This document shows, piece after piece, positions 55,037 to 63,816 of a stretch of DNA of 64,000 nt. The notes under the pieces were generated by a model. It saw nothing but the letters and a program-made list of their open reading frames with translations. It made no database searches and was not told the DNA's origin. The translations under genes and the position numbers were made by a program. The number at the start of each line of letters is the position of its first letter. Positions within the stretch are counted from its first letter, which is position 1. Source of the stretch: Trichormus sp. M33_DOE_039 (GTDB lineage Bacteria > Cyanobacteriota > Cyanobacteriia > Cyanobacteriales > Nostocaceae); the NCBI GenBank assembly GCA_015296085.1, contig DVDT01000098.1, positions 1 to 64,000 of the forward strand, written 5' to 3'.

Positions 55037-55307
55037 AGGAAAAAGGGGAAGCCTGGCTTTTAGCAAAAAGATACGACATATTTCAATAAAAACACTGATT
55101 AAAATATTTAATTTATGAAATTTTCAGGAAAATTACCTGATTACAACAATTATTATGGTGAGTAAAATATAGCAAACATATCTCAATTTATTGATTTAAT
55201 TACACATGAATTGTGAATTTGCTACAGAATATGAATAAACAATACATTTCAAGGTAAATCTAGTTATCAAGTTATTAAAAAAGTAAAATTTTAAGATTTT
55301 ATTATTT

Positions 55308-55703
55308 ATGGGCATAATTTTGTTATTTATCTTAGGTATTTGGGGAGTCGTAAATTTTGTAGGTTTATGTTCGGTTGTAATCTCATTTATTTATTGCCGC
55401 ACTGTACCAGGATACCGCAGTATTGCAATTATAGGATCAGTTATCATACCAACCATACTTTTATTTTTAACTTTCTTGGATATCTCAAATAATAAGCCTG
55501 ATCCTAGTCCAACCTATGATATTCAGCTAATGGCAATTATCGTATGGTCTAGAACTTTTTTAGTTTGTTTTTTGGGTGGTTTGGTAACTACGGCAATTAC
55601 CTTCTTAAAACCCAATTATATTCGTCGTTACTCAGCACTTGGCTGGGGTTTTCTGATTTCATCCCTTGCGGCATTTGCATTTCTATTTATAAGATTTGGA
55701 TAG
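55308..55703 (+). CDS. Small hypothetical membrane protein
   Basis: 131 residues, with about four transmembrane helices (ILLFILGIWGVVNFVGL, SIAIIGSVIIPTILLFL, TFLVCFLGGLVTTAITFL, LGWGFLISSLAAFAFLFI). No family recognised. It lies between the ferredoxin and the third Rieske gene on the same strand, with 271- and 213-bp gaps, so it may be an insertion into the locus rather than a member. Confidence 0.6.
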   Translation: MGIILLFILGIWGVVNFVGLCSVVISFIYCRTVPGYRSIAIIGSVIIPTILLFLTFLDISNNKPDPSPTYDIQLMAIIVWSRTFLVCFLGGLVTTAITFLKPNYIRRYSALGWGFLISSLAAFAFLFIRFG

Positions 55704-55712
55704 GAATAAATT

Positions 55713-55906
55713 TTAGTTAAATGAAAGGCTCTCGCTCTTGTAAAAAATCAAGAAATTTTTCAATTCAGAAGATGTTTCTCGCTGTAAATAATCTAAAATA
55801 ATCTGAACTGATTGCCAGCGATATCTAATTTATAACTGTAATACTTGCTTTTGGAATTCTCTAGATACAGTAATGTAGTCATATTTAAGAAAATGCTTTA
55901 AAGAAA
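55713..55906 (-). pseudogene. Possible gene remnant with one in-frame stop
   Basis: A minus-strand frame of about 62 codons interrupted by a single TAA reads HFLKYDYITVSREFQKQ...YRWQSVQIILDYLQRETSSELKNFL. The residue pattern looks protein-like (amphipathic helices) rather than random. I do not recognise the family. It may be a decayed gene fragment between the membrane protein and the third Rieske gene. Confidence 0.3.
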
Positions 55907-55916
55907 ATCATCAACT

Positions 55917-56939
55917 ATGCAATTTGCCGACTTTTGGTATATTGTCGCACTCAGCGAACAGCTAAAACCTCACACAGTATTGGCGCGATCGCTTTTAGGC
56001 GAGTGGTTAGCAATATTTCGCGGTGAAGATGGACAACCTGTGGCGTTGCGCGATCGCTGTTTACATCGCAGTAGTCGTTTGTCGGCAGGGAAGGTCTGTC
56101 AGGGTGCTTTACAATGTCCCTATCATGGTTGGGTATACGATCACAATGGTCAGGTGATTGCTGTTCCGGCTGAGGGAGTTGACTTCCAACCTTCCCAGCA
56201 GCGTCTAGCCAAAGCTTACGCGACTAAGGAACAAGACGGATATGTATATGTGCGGTTAGCTGAAAACCCAAGCGTTGACTTTGAACCCTTTTCTACGCCT
56301 CACTATGGAGAAGCGGGTTGGGAGACGGTGCGGGTAATTAATCGGTTTGCGAATAACGTAACCAATTGTGCAGAAAATTTTATTGATATTCCCCATACAG
56401 CTTTTGTGCATCCTGGGGTGTTTCGGACTTCGCGCCAACAAAAGTTAGAGATGACTGTTGAACGTGAAAATGGTGCGGTGTTGGTGGAATATCGCAATGA
56501 AAACAGTAATTTGGGATGGTACACGCGGTTTTTAAATCCAGAAGGCGCGGAGATTAAACATAGCGATCGCTTTTATATGCCCAATATTACCTCGGTGGAA
56601 TATCAAATGGGGCGCACGCGCCATTTATTTATTACCAGTCAATCCATTCCCGAAACCGAAAATTCTACTTTGGTTTACACTGATGTGACTTATAACTACG
56701 GTATCTGGAATAAATTAGCCCGTCCGTTTATTTGGTGGACTGCTCAACATATTATCCGCCAAGATGTAGAAATTTTGACGATTCAGGGTGAAGTAATTGG
56801 TAAATACGGAACACAATTTGCTCATACTCCTGCTGACACAATTCATGTGTTTGTCGAGTCCATTAGAGCAGCTATCGCTCGTGGAGAAGACCCACGATTA
56901 TTGCCAAAACAATCTGTAAGAGTGACATTTTGGGTTTAA
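55917..56939 (+). CDS. Rieske non-haem iron oxygenase 3 (phenylpropionate-dioxygenase-like)
   Basis: 340 residues. Rieske ligands are CLHRS (C48, H50) and CPYHGW (C67, H70); the iron site is in ENFIDIPHTAFVHPG. It differs from the two other Rieske proteins here in its start (FADFWYIVALSEQLK), closer to the PaO/vanillate-type monooxygenases. It lies 6 bp before a fatty-acid-hydroxylase-family gene, so the two are co-translated. Confidence 0.85.
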   Translation: MQFADFWYIVALSEQLKPHTVLARSLLGEWLAIFRGEDGQPVALRDRCLHRSSRLSAGKVCQGALQCPYHGWVYDHNGQVIAVPAEGVDFQPSQQRLAKAYATKEQDGYVYVRLAENPSVDFEPFSTPHYGEAGWETVRVINRFANNVTNCAENFIDIPHTAFVHPGVFRTSRQQKLEMTVERENGAVLVEYRNENSNLGWYTRFLNPEGAEIKHSDRFYMPNITSVEYQMGRTRHLFITSQSIPETENSTLVYTDVTYNYGIWNKLARPFIWWTAQHIIRQDVEILTIQGEVIGKYGTQFAHTPADTIHVFVESIRAAIARGEDPRLLPKQSVRVTFWV

Positions 56940-56944
56940 TATAA

Positions 56945-57697
56945 GTGGATATACAAAACTTGATACAACTGATAGTTTTTGGTGCATTTATTAGCTTGTT
57001 TTGTTGGACAATTAGCAATCAATTTGGTCGCAATCAACTACAAATTAAAAGTCGTGAAGATTGGTTAATAGATACTTTGGGATTAACGATTCAAGGTATT
57101 TTAATTCCCTTCTTACAAGCAACTTTAGTTTACGGATTTTACCATTATTTATTACCAAATCAACAGGGATATTTAAAAGTATCGCCAATCTTATCTTTTC
57201 TTATCAGTTTCGTTTTAGTTGATTATTTATATTACTGGAATCATCGTTTATTACATACTAATTTTCTGTGGCAAGTTCATCAAGTCCACCACACAGTTAC
57301 ACAAATGGATGTCTTAGGTACTTCTCGTAACACCATCTGGACAAGTTTACTAATTATTTATCTATGGATACACACTTTATTTTTATATCTATTAGCTGAC
57401 CCCACAGGTTATTTACTAGGAGTCAGTTTGACCTCTGCCCTAGATTTATGGAGACATAGCCGCTTAATGATTTCTGCTAATCACTGGCTATATAAATTTA
57501 TCTCTCCCTGGTTAATCTTACCCCAGGATCATGCTTGGCATCATTGCAGTGAAAATTATCATTGCAACTATGGTGCTAATCTCAAAATTTGGGACAAATT
57601 ACATCACACCTATCATCAAAGCAATACCTTACCATCAGCCATAGGTATTCCCACTTCCTTAACTTTCACTCAAAAATTCTTATTTCCCTTTTCATGA
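56945..57697 (+). CDS. Sterol desaturase / fatty-acid hydroxylase superfamily protein
   Basis: 250 residues from GTG 56945. Several transmembrane helices and the three histidine boxes are present: WNHRLLH (H100, H104), VHQVHH (H112, H115, H116) and HAWHH (H196, H199, H200). Such membrane diiron enzymes hydroxylate or desaturate lipids, carotenoids or sterols. It overlaps the following acyltransferase gene by ATGA and follows the third Rieske gene by 6 bp. Confidence 0.85.
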   Translation: MDIQNLIQLIVFGAFISLFCWTISNQFGRNQLQIKSREDWLIDTLGLTIQGILIPFLQATLVYGFYHYLLPNQQGYLKVSPILSFLISFVLVDYLYYWNHRLLHTNFLWQVHQVHHTVTQMDVLGTSRNTIWTSLLIIYLWIHTLFLYLLADPTGYLLGVSLTSALDLWRHSRLMISANHWLYKFISPWLILPQDHAWHHCSENYHCNYGANLKIWDKLHHTYHQSNTLPSAIGIPTSLTFTQKFLFPFS

Positions 57698-58302
57698 CAG
57701 TTTTAAGTAAAATCCTCTTATTTTTCCCCACCTTGGTATTTATCATCACTGGGGCTGCAATCTTTTATTTTGTCCATTCACCCAGCATTTTCAGTCTTCT
57801 GGCTGTATTGTTTGGGATTTACGGTTTTCCTGTGGTCGTTTATCGCTGTCATCAATGGATTTATCCGGTGCAGGAGGGTATCAGTTATCTACAAGGTAAA
57901 GAATATAGTCCTTGGTGGGGTAGTCATCAAATCCAGTCGATTTATATTGCAATTCCAGCTTTAGAAGCAGTGCTGCGATTGATTCCAGGCTTATTCTCTA
58001 CTTGGTTGCGATTGTGGGGTGCGAAAGTGGGACGAGATGTTTACTGGACACCAGGATTAGAGATTGCTGATCGCGGTTTAATAGAAATAGGCGATCGCGT
58101 GGTCATTGGTCATCGTGTGGGGATATATTCCCATGTCATCAAACCCCGCAAGCAAGATTTAATGTTATACGTCAAAAAAGTGAAGATTGGTAGCAATGTG
58201 TTTGTTGGTGCTGGAAGTCACCTTGCGCCTGGTGTAGTGATTAATGACCATACCTTTATTGCAGCAGCCACAAACCTTTACCCTAACCAACAGGTGCAGT
58301 AA
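57694..58302 (+). CDS. Membrane-linked left-handed beta-helix acyltransferase
   Basis: 202 residues from ATG 57694, which overlaps the upstream stop as ATGA. Two N-terminal transmembrane helices (about 5-55) are followed by hexapeptide-repeat sequence (VYWTPGLEIADRGLIEIGDRVVIGHRVGIYSHV...IGSNVFVGAGSHLAPGVVI) typical of acetyl/acyltransferases of the CysE/LpxA fold. It may acylate the product of the locus. It is probably the last gene of the operon. Confidence 0.82.
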   Translation: MTVLSKILLFFPTLVFIITGAAIFYFVHSPSIFSLLAVLFGIYGFPVVVYRCHQWIYPVQEGISYLQGKEYSPWWGSHQIQSIYIAIPALEAVLRLIPGLFSTWLRLWGAKVGRDVYWTPGLEIADRGLIEIGDRVVIGHRVGIYSHVIKPRKQDLMLYVKKVKIGSNVFVGAGSHLAPGVVINDHTFIAAATNLYPNQQVQ

Positions 58303-58376
58303 TTCGTCAGTAGCTAAATTTACAAGCCATAATTGGTCAACGACTGTAAATATCCCCAAAATAAATTCTGCAAAAC

Positions 58377-58982
58377 ATGACGACCACTATTCACAATCTT
58401 GTGCAAACACTCTTGTCACAATGGCTGGAATCCGATGCAACACCAGATTCACCGATAGAAGGTGTCACCCCTGAATTTGCCAATTCTCTAGGAGTCCGTC
58501 CCGAAGAATTTACATTTGATTCCCTATTTCATGGGGATGAAACACCTGAGTGGATGTGGAAAGCCATCGAGTTTAATGAGGTTTTTGACGGACAATTCTT
58601 CTTTTATTTACCAACTGCATGGTCTCAGACACGACAAGAAAAGCTCAATGTCATCTTTGGTGATGCTACCGCCACTCGGCAATCGATTCTCCTGACCAAA
58701 AAGTCTTTTTGGCAACCGTATATAATTAACCTTTTGCAAGAGGTGAAAGTCATAGCGTTCGCTTATTACCCTCTGTACAGACCGCATTATCATCAATGGG
58801 TTTTCGTCATAGAAGACAACAATACAGGCTCTATGTGGACGTTTGGTATATATAGTTCTGGAGATTACCTTGTGATTGTTAAGGGAGATGCGCCGACAAT
58901 TTCTGACCTTAATCATCAACTTACTTCACTAATCAATTCCAATCCTTGGTATGGGTGGATTGAATCAGCTAAAGCTCGATAA
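58377..58982 (+). CDS. Hypothetical protein
   Basis: 201 residues, soluble, with no motif that I recognise. Aromatic-rich segments (FFFYLPTAW, YYPLYRPHYHQWVFVIED, NPWYGWIES) suggest a compact alpha/beta fold. It is on the same strand as the oxygenase locus, 74 bp after it; whether it belongs there is not clear. Confidence 0.55.
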   Translation: MTTTIHNLVQTLLSQWLESDATPDSPIEGVTPEFANSLGVRPEEFTFDSLFHGDETPEWMWKAIEFNEVFDGQFFFYLPTAWSQTRQEKLNVIFGDATATRQSILLTKKSFWQPYIINLLQEVKVIAFAYYPLYRPHYHQWVFVIEDNNTGSMWTFGIYSSGDYLVIVKGDAPTISDLNHQLTSLINSNPWYGWIESAKAR

Positions 58983-59031
58983 ACTGTATTTTTCCTCTAG
59001 GAAATCTTTGTATATTTTGCCGTTTCAACTT

Positions 59032-59358
59032 TCAGGAATTTCCAACTTCAATCACTTCACCCGGAGCAATTTTATTCAGCACATTACGAACATCTGGTAT
59101 CAAAGGAACTAAATCAGGAAGCCTATTGCTAGATGCCACAAGAACAATAACTGCGACTCCGGCCTGCTGTAAGTTTTGCTGATAACGCAAATTTTGATCT
59201 GTGGTGAGTAGAACCGTGAAGCCTTCTTGACTCATAAGGCGCAGCAACTCACCATTCTTTTTTCCTGACCATCCCATCTCGACAACTGTGCGTATTTCGT
59301 AATCTGCAAATTCTCGCTTTAAAGGTCGTGGCGCGCACTCATCAAGCAGGATTAGCAT
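59032..59358 (-). CDS. DUF5615 PIN-like protein (toxin of a toxin-antitoxin-like pair)
   Basis: 108 residues. ILLDECAPRPLKREF and LLTTDQNLRYQQNL are the acidic motifs of the PIN-like DUF5615 family, thought to act as ribonuclease toxins. Its start overlaps the end of the DUF433 gene by 17 bp, so translation is coupled and the partner is its likely antitoxin. Confidence 0.85.
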   Translation of the reverse strand: MLILLDECAPRPLKREFADYEIRTVVEMGWSGKKNGELLRLMSQEGFTVLLTTDQNLRYQQNLQQAGVAVIVLVASSNRLPDLVPLIPDVRNVLNKIAPGEVIEVGNS

Positions 59359-59566
59359 AGGCTGTCAGCATCTCTTTTGCTAATTCAAGGGCAGCGATCG
59401 CCTGATCACGACTAACACTGGGAAAATGATCTAAGAATTCATCTAGTGAATCACCTGCTTCGAGATAATCGAGCAAAGTTTTCATTGGCACACGAGTTCC
59501 AACAAAAACAGGAATTCCTCCCAGGATGTCAGGGTCACTATGAATAACAAGCTTTGCGGCTGTCAT
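59342..59566 (-). CDS. DUF433 antitoxin-like protein
   Basis: 74 residues. HSDPDILGGIPVFVGTRVPMKTLLDYLEAGDSLDEFLDHFPSV is the complete DUF433 domain, a winged-helix DNA-binding family. It is the first gene of a two-gene operon with the DUF5615 PIN-like toxin. It may repress its own promoter. Confidence 0.88.
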   Translation of the reverse strand: MTAAKLVIHSDPDILGGIPVFVGTRVPMKTLLDYLEAGDSLDEFLDHFPSVSRDQAIAALELAKEMLTAYANPA

Positions 59567-59641
59567 GTAAATTATCCAGTATAGCAGAAGTACCTCTCTG
59601 ATTTTAAGCTATAACTAACTGCTCAGAACTTCCTTTATTTT

Positions 59642-60409
59642 TTATCTTCGTCTTCCCTGAATGATTCTATTAATCCAATTTAACAAATCGTCTTTATCTA
59701 CTTTACCAAGTATGTAAGTGTCTTTTTGTACTCTTTCAAAAGCTCCTTTTGTAAGATATGTTGAAGTCACTAAAATACCCTTGCTTGCTTTATGCTCGTT
59801 ACGGGTATCTGCCAACTCTCTTATCACTTCTATTCCTACCCTGTTTCCAGGCTTATGATGTTTAGCTTGCCAAACAGCCTTAAACAATCCACTTTCTCCT
59901 AAATCCTTCGTTGCGATCAAATCTTTGCCACCATCATTATTTCCTGAGCCTAACTCAACTGAATACCCATCCTTTTCCAATAACTCTGCCACTAACTCTT
60001 CAAACTCGCGCCAGTGTAGAGATGTAATATCTATCCCGCCTTCAATTAACTTCTCAAGAACACCAAAGCTAGGTGATAGCTGAATGATTTCACTTCTGTT
60101 TTCAGGCAGTATTAGCTCTGATTGGCTGTAAATTTTTTTGCGCTTTGGAATGAGATACTCAACGAATCTACCATCATTCAATACATTTTCAATGTCTTGT
60201 ATTAACCGGATCTTTTCAGCAGGTTCAAGCCACCTGTCTATCTGTTCAAGTAATTCCTTGCTACCCAAATCGTTTTGAAAAGTAGACAATTCAACTGATG
60301 GAAATAGGTGGTTGTCTGTATCATATTTATCGAAGAAAAAGCCTATTGCTTGATCATAACCAAAAAGTATTGGCTCTCCATTTATGGACTGTGTAGATAC
60401 TTGTGGCAC
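59642..60409 (-). CDS. Mrr-type restriction endonuclease
   Basis: 255 residues. The first 115 or so are unassigned. The C-terminal Mrr_cat domain (about 125-250) has HWREFEELVAELL, GGKDLIATK (DGGxD core) and AVWQAKHH (Q-x-K), the PD-(D/E)XK active site. Mrr-like enzymes cut modified DNA. No methyltransferase is next to it, which fits a type IV role. Its neighbours are a toxin-antitoxin-like pair and a GH3 gene. Confidence 0.85.
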   Translation of the reverse strand: MPQVSTQSINGEPILFGYDQAIGFFFDKYDTDNHLFPSVELSTFQNDLGSKELLEQIDRWLEPAEKIRLIQDIENVLNDGRFVEYLIPKRKKIYSQSELILPENRSEIIQLSPSFGVLEKLIEGGIDITSLHWREFEELVAELLEKDGYSVELGSGNNDGGKDLIATKDLGESGLFKAVWQAKHHKPGNRVGIEVIRELADTRNEHKASKGILVTSTYLTKGAFERVQKDTYILGKVDKDDLLNWINRIIQGRRR

Positions 60410-60621
60410 AAATTCCGCTCAGTTTAGTTGAAATAACTTGGAAGCAAATTAGATATAGCATCTTTACCTATGTAGCACGCAATTTAAATATTTATGATGC
60501 GGAAAATTTTTGTGTACCATATTTAGCGGTTCACGAAGGCAGATGTTTACAAGCATATTAATAATATCAATAAATGTTATAAAAAATAATTTAGTATTTA
60601 AGGATACTGGTTTACTTTGGC

Positions 60622-62145
60622 ATGATGCGTCCAATTATTCAGCTTTTTGGGCAAATACTCGCACCCACTGCGCGACGGTTTCATCAATCATTGGATGACC
60701 CTGAATCAACGCAGACATCTGTGCAGAGGGAAATTTGCGATCGCCTAACTGCAACCCCATACGGCAAAGCCTTGGGAATTAATTCCCTCGCAGATTGGGA
60801 ACGTATACCGATTGTTGATTATGACGCACTTGCACCTTGGATTGGCAATCCCGAAAAACATCAAAAAGGTCAGTTAATTCCCCTCACACCCGAACCTATT
60901 TTGTTCTATGAAAAAACTTCTGGTAGTAGTGGGGCGGTAAAATGGATTCCTTACACGCAATCTTTGCGGCGATCATTTAATCAAATGTTTTGTGTTTGGG
61001 CGCATGATTTAATTGTAAATGGGCCGAAATTCTCCACAGGTAAGCTTTACGCCTGCATTTCGCCACAGTTAAATCAAACTAATTCTCCATCTTTACAGGA
61101 TGATTTAGATTATCTTGATGGTTGGTTACGGTGGTTTTTGCGTCCTTGGTTGGTGATGCCAAAGGGATTAAATAAATTACATGATGCCCAACAGTTTAAA
61201 CATCAGTTAGCTTTGGCATTATTACAAGCTGAAACACTAGAAATAATCTCAATTTGGAGTCCGAGTTTTTTACAAGTACATTTAAAATATATTCAAGAAA
61301 ATCACGAGTTATTGCAAAGAGAATTACAAGGAAAAATATCAGAACATCGTCTGCAACTATTGAGAGACAATATACCCTGGACGCAACTGTGGCCACATTT
61401 AAAGCTGATTTCTTGCTGGGATAGTGCTAACGCCGCCGACCAAGCGAAGGGATTGCGATCGCTCTTTCCCCATGTCTTAATTCAAGGTAAGGGACTGCTA
61501 GCAACTGAAGCACCGATGACGATTCCGTTAATTGCAGCGCAAGGATATGTTCCAGTTATAGATGAAGTGTTTTTCGAGTTTGAGGATGATGCTGGTTCTC
61601 TGTATAAATTACATGAACTCTGCATTGGTCAGGAATACACAATAATTTTGTCACAGAAAGGCGGATTGTATCGTTATCGTATCGGCGATCGCATTCGAGT
61701 AACGCATTCGTATCGCAATACTCCCTGTTTAGAATTTCTGGGACGATATCCAGCTATCAGTGATTTAGTCGGCGAAAAGCTGCAAGAGACTTTTGTGCAT
61801 CATGCTTTAAATAGCTTGAACTTGCAAGGAACTCAATTTAAAAGTTTAGTTCCCGTCGTTGATCCACCTCAGTATGTTCTCTTACTGGATACTGCACAGG
61901 AAACACCAGAAATTATTGCTCAAAAACTAGACGAGGCTTTATCTCAATCACATCATTATTATCGAGCGCGATCGCTTGGTCAACTGGCAACACCAAAAGT
62001 TTTTATCTCCCCACAAATGCCTGAACTTTTATCGTTGCATCGCGCCCACAATGGTAGTGTTTGGGGAGGTATTAAGCATCCTATTCTGGCAACATCACCC
62101 ATTAGCCGTGAACTTTTAGAAAAGCTTGGTTTACATGGATTGTGA
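60622..62145 (+). CDS. GH3 family acyl-acid amido synthetase
   Basis: 507 residues; start may be ATG 60622 or 60625. FYEKTSGSSGAVKWIPYT is the ATP/AMP-binding P-loop motif of GH3 enzymes, and YRYRIGDRIRV the second nucleotide motif. GH3 enzymes form an acyl-adenylate and join it to an amino acid. Bacterial GH3 proteins exist but are mostly uncharacterised; substrates cannot be predicted here. Probably cytoplasmic. Confidence 0.87.
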   Translation: MMRPIIQLFGQILAPTARRFHQSLDDPESTQTSVQREICDRLTATPYGKALGINSLADWERIPIVDYDALAPWIGNPEKHQKGQLIPLTPEPILFYEKTSGSSGAVKWIPYTQSLRRSFNQMFCVWAHDLIVNGPKFSTGKLYACISPQLNQTNSPSLQDDLDYLDGWLRWFLRPWLVMPKGLNKLHDAQQFKHQLALALLQAETLEIISIWSPSFLQVHLKYIQENHELLQRELQGKISEHRLQLLRDNIPWTQLWPHLKLISCWDSANAADQAKGLRSLFPHVLIQGKGLLATEAPMTIPLIAAQGYVPVIDEVFFEFEDDAGSLYKLHELCIGQEYTIILSQKGGLYRYRIGDRIRVTHSYRNTPCLEFLGRYPAISDLVGEKLQETFVHHALNSLNLQGTQFKSLVPVVDPPQYVLLLDTAQETPEIIAQKLDEALSQSHHYYRARSLGQLATPKVFISPQMPELLSLHRAHNGSVWGGIKHPILATSPISRELLEKLGLHGL

Positions 62146-62210
62146 TGAAAGATGAATTGAATTTAGATTAAATTCAATTCACCTTTCACCTTTTTAATTA
62201 TCTAAGAAAA

Positions 62211-62780
62211 CTACCTGCGATTGCGTTTTTCTGGAATGACTGCATAAGCATCAATCTCAAACAACATTTCATCCAGTGCTAGCCTAGGAACGGGTATCAG
62301 TGTATTTGCTGGTGGTTTAAAACCCCACAAAGCAGCTATTTCACGTCCTAAAGGAATCAATTTATCTTGAGTGTGATTTACTATTAGAACAGTAGTTTTT
62401 AATACATCTTCTGGCTTTGCTCCAGCTGCATCTAAGGCAAAGCGGAGGTTTTGAAAAGCCTTGACTAACTGTGGCTCAAATTCACTAGAAACCAAATTAC
62501 CCTGTAAATCTGAACCAAATTGGCCAGAAATATAGACTGTTCTGGTGTCTGGTGGGGTAATGGCAATATGACTATAGCCATTTTGGGGTGCATTATATAA
62601 AGTCGGCGGATTTATCAAGGTCACATCTTCGTCATCTTTGTTGTTTTTGGCGATCGCTTGATTTTGTGTTCCCACTGCCAAAGTCGTAGCTACCCCACTA
62701 CCACCAAGCCACAAAAGTGCATTTCTGCGTGAGAATTTTGTCACTAATGAATTGACAGTGCTAGTAATACGTTTATTCAT
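62211..62780 (-). CDS. Exported RidA/YjgF family protein
   Basis: 189 residues. An N-terminal signal with SRRNALLWLGGSGVATTLAVG (twin arginine, so possibly Tat) precedes the RidA domain: TVYISGQFGSDLQGNL, VVSSEFEPQLVKAFQNLRFALDAAGA and RLALDEMLFEIDAYAVIP. Classical RidA hydrolyses 2-aminoacrylate in the cytoplasm. An exported form is less usual and may have another role. It is convergent with the GH3 gene. Confidence 0.85.
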   Translation of the reverse strand: MNKRITSTVNSLVTKFSRRNALLWLGGSGVATTLAVGTQNQAIAKNNKDDEDVTLINPPTLYNAPQNGYSHIAITPPDTRTVYISGQFGSDLQGNLVSSEFEPQLVKAFQNLRFALDAAGAKPEDVLKTTVLIVNHTQDKLIPLGREIAALWGFKPPANTLIPVPRLALDEMLFEIDAYAVIPEKRNRR

Positions 62781-63816
62781 TGCAATCCCCTAAATATGAG
62801 TGCTTTTTTTGACTCTATCTAGTTGTATTATCTAGCTAATTTGAGTAAAAACACACTAGTAAAAACGCTTCTTTTGAATAAAATTATGCAATTTTTATTA
62901 GTTTAAAATACTGATAAAGTTGTGACAACTATGATTTTAGCTATCACCGATATATTATTGTTCATAGTATTTTGATTTCCTCATTCTTTAGTAACACTAA
63001 CGTTAACAGATATAAGTCAAACGTTAGCAAACTCCCGTTGCGCTTCTGGGGTGAATAGAAATTTGAAAAAAGCTGCTGAAATTTGACAAGTGTTTATCAA
63101 TGTTTTTGTCTATAACTAAGACTTGGCTATCTATAGAGATATTGCCTTAAAGTGCTTAACCTCAAATCTTGCGCCAAAATTCGCTAAGAACCAAATATAG
63201 TTGAAACATAGCACAATACAGCATTAAAAACTACCTTTTAGTGCAAACTTTTTACTTATAATATACGGTTTATCTATCGTAAATACGGATGATTTACAAG
63301 TGAAGTGGGTTATTTCCAAAGTTCCGAATATTGGAATCAAGAATAAGCGATCGCTTTTTTGCGCCAGGTGATAGGGGAAAGCAATTTTTATATTCGGTCT
63401 TATGAATCGCCGATATGAAAATCTGCCACCATCGATACTCAAAAAACCATCTAATATCAAGCTATGTGTTCATCGATTAACACGTAAAATGAAGCAAGAA
63501 ATTTGTCAACATTAATAAATTGAGAATGTTCCCTTCTGCCTAACTTAGAGGTTGTAGCAGGCTACTGCCATGCTGCTGCTGCCTTTGTTCAGGGCAACTA
63601 TCATCATTGTTCAACTCAATAATTAATGACTAATAACTGATGACGAAAAAGTATGTTTAACTGCTGATGAAACTGGTAGAATTGCCATATTTCCCATATA
63701 TCCGATAGGGAATGTGAAGTTTTTTCTTGTCAATTGCACAACATATCTGTAATTATTGTATATATATACAACTGTATTTACATCGATTAACCGTATATTC
63801 TCTAGGAGAATTTTGC
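62781..63816. other. Large intergenic region, 1036 bp
   Basis: It has no gene that I can support; a 78-codon minus-strand frame at 63224-63460 with a TTG start looks like chance. Of note are an inverted repeat CTAACGTT...AACGTTAG (62997-63004 and 63020-63027) and the palindrome at 63756-63771, possible regulatory sites. Confidence 0.5.
63756..63771. promoter_or_regulatory. 16-bp perfect palindrome upstream of the lipoprotein gene
   Basis: TTGTATATATATACAA is perfectly self-complementary and lies 46 bp before the ATG at 63817. It could be an operator or just an A+T-rich promoter core. Confidence 0.4.

Noticed and set aside
55115-55165. 16-codon frame MKFSGKLPDYNNYYGE after the ferredoxin gene
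   Set aside because: Too short to support; it could be the remnant of a gene start but nothing follows in frame.
63224-63460. 78-codon minus-strand frame in the large gap
   Set aside because: TTG start, no ribosome-binding site and no recognisable protein features.
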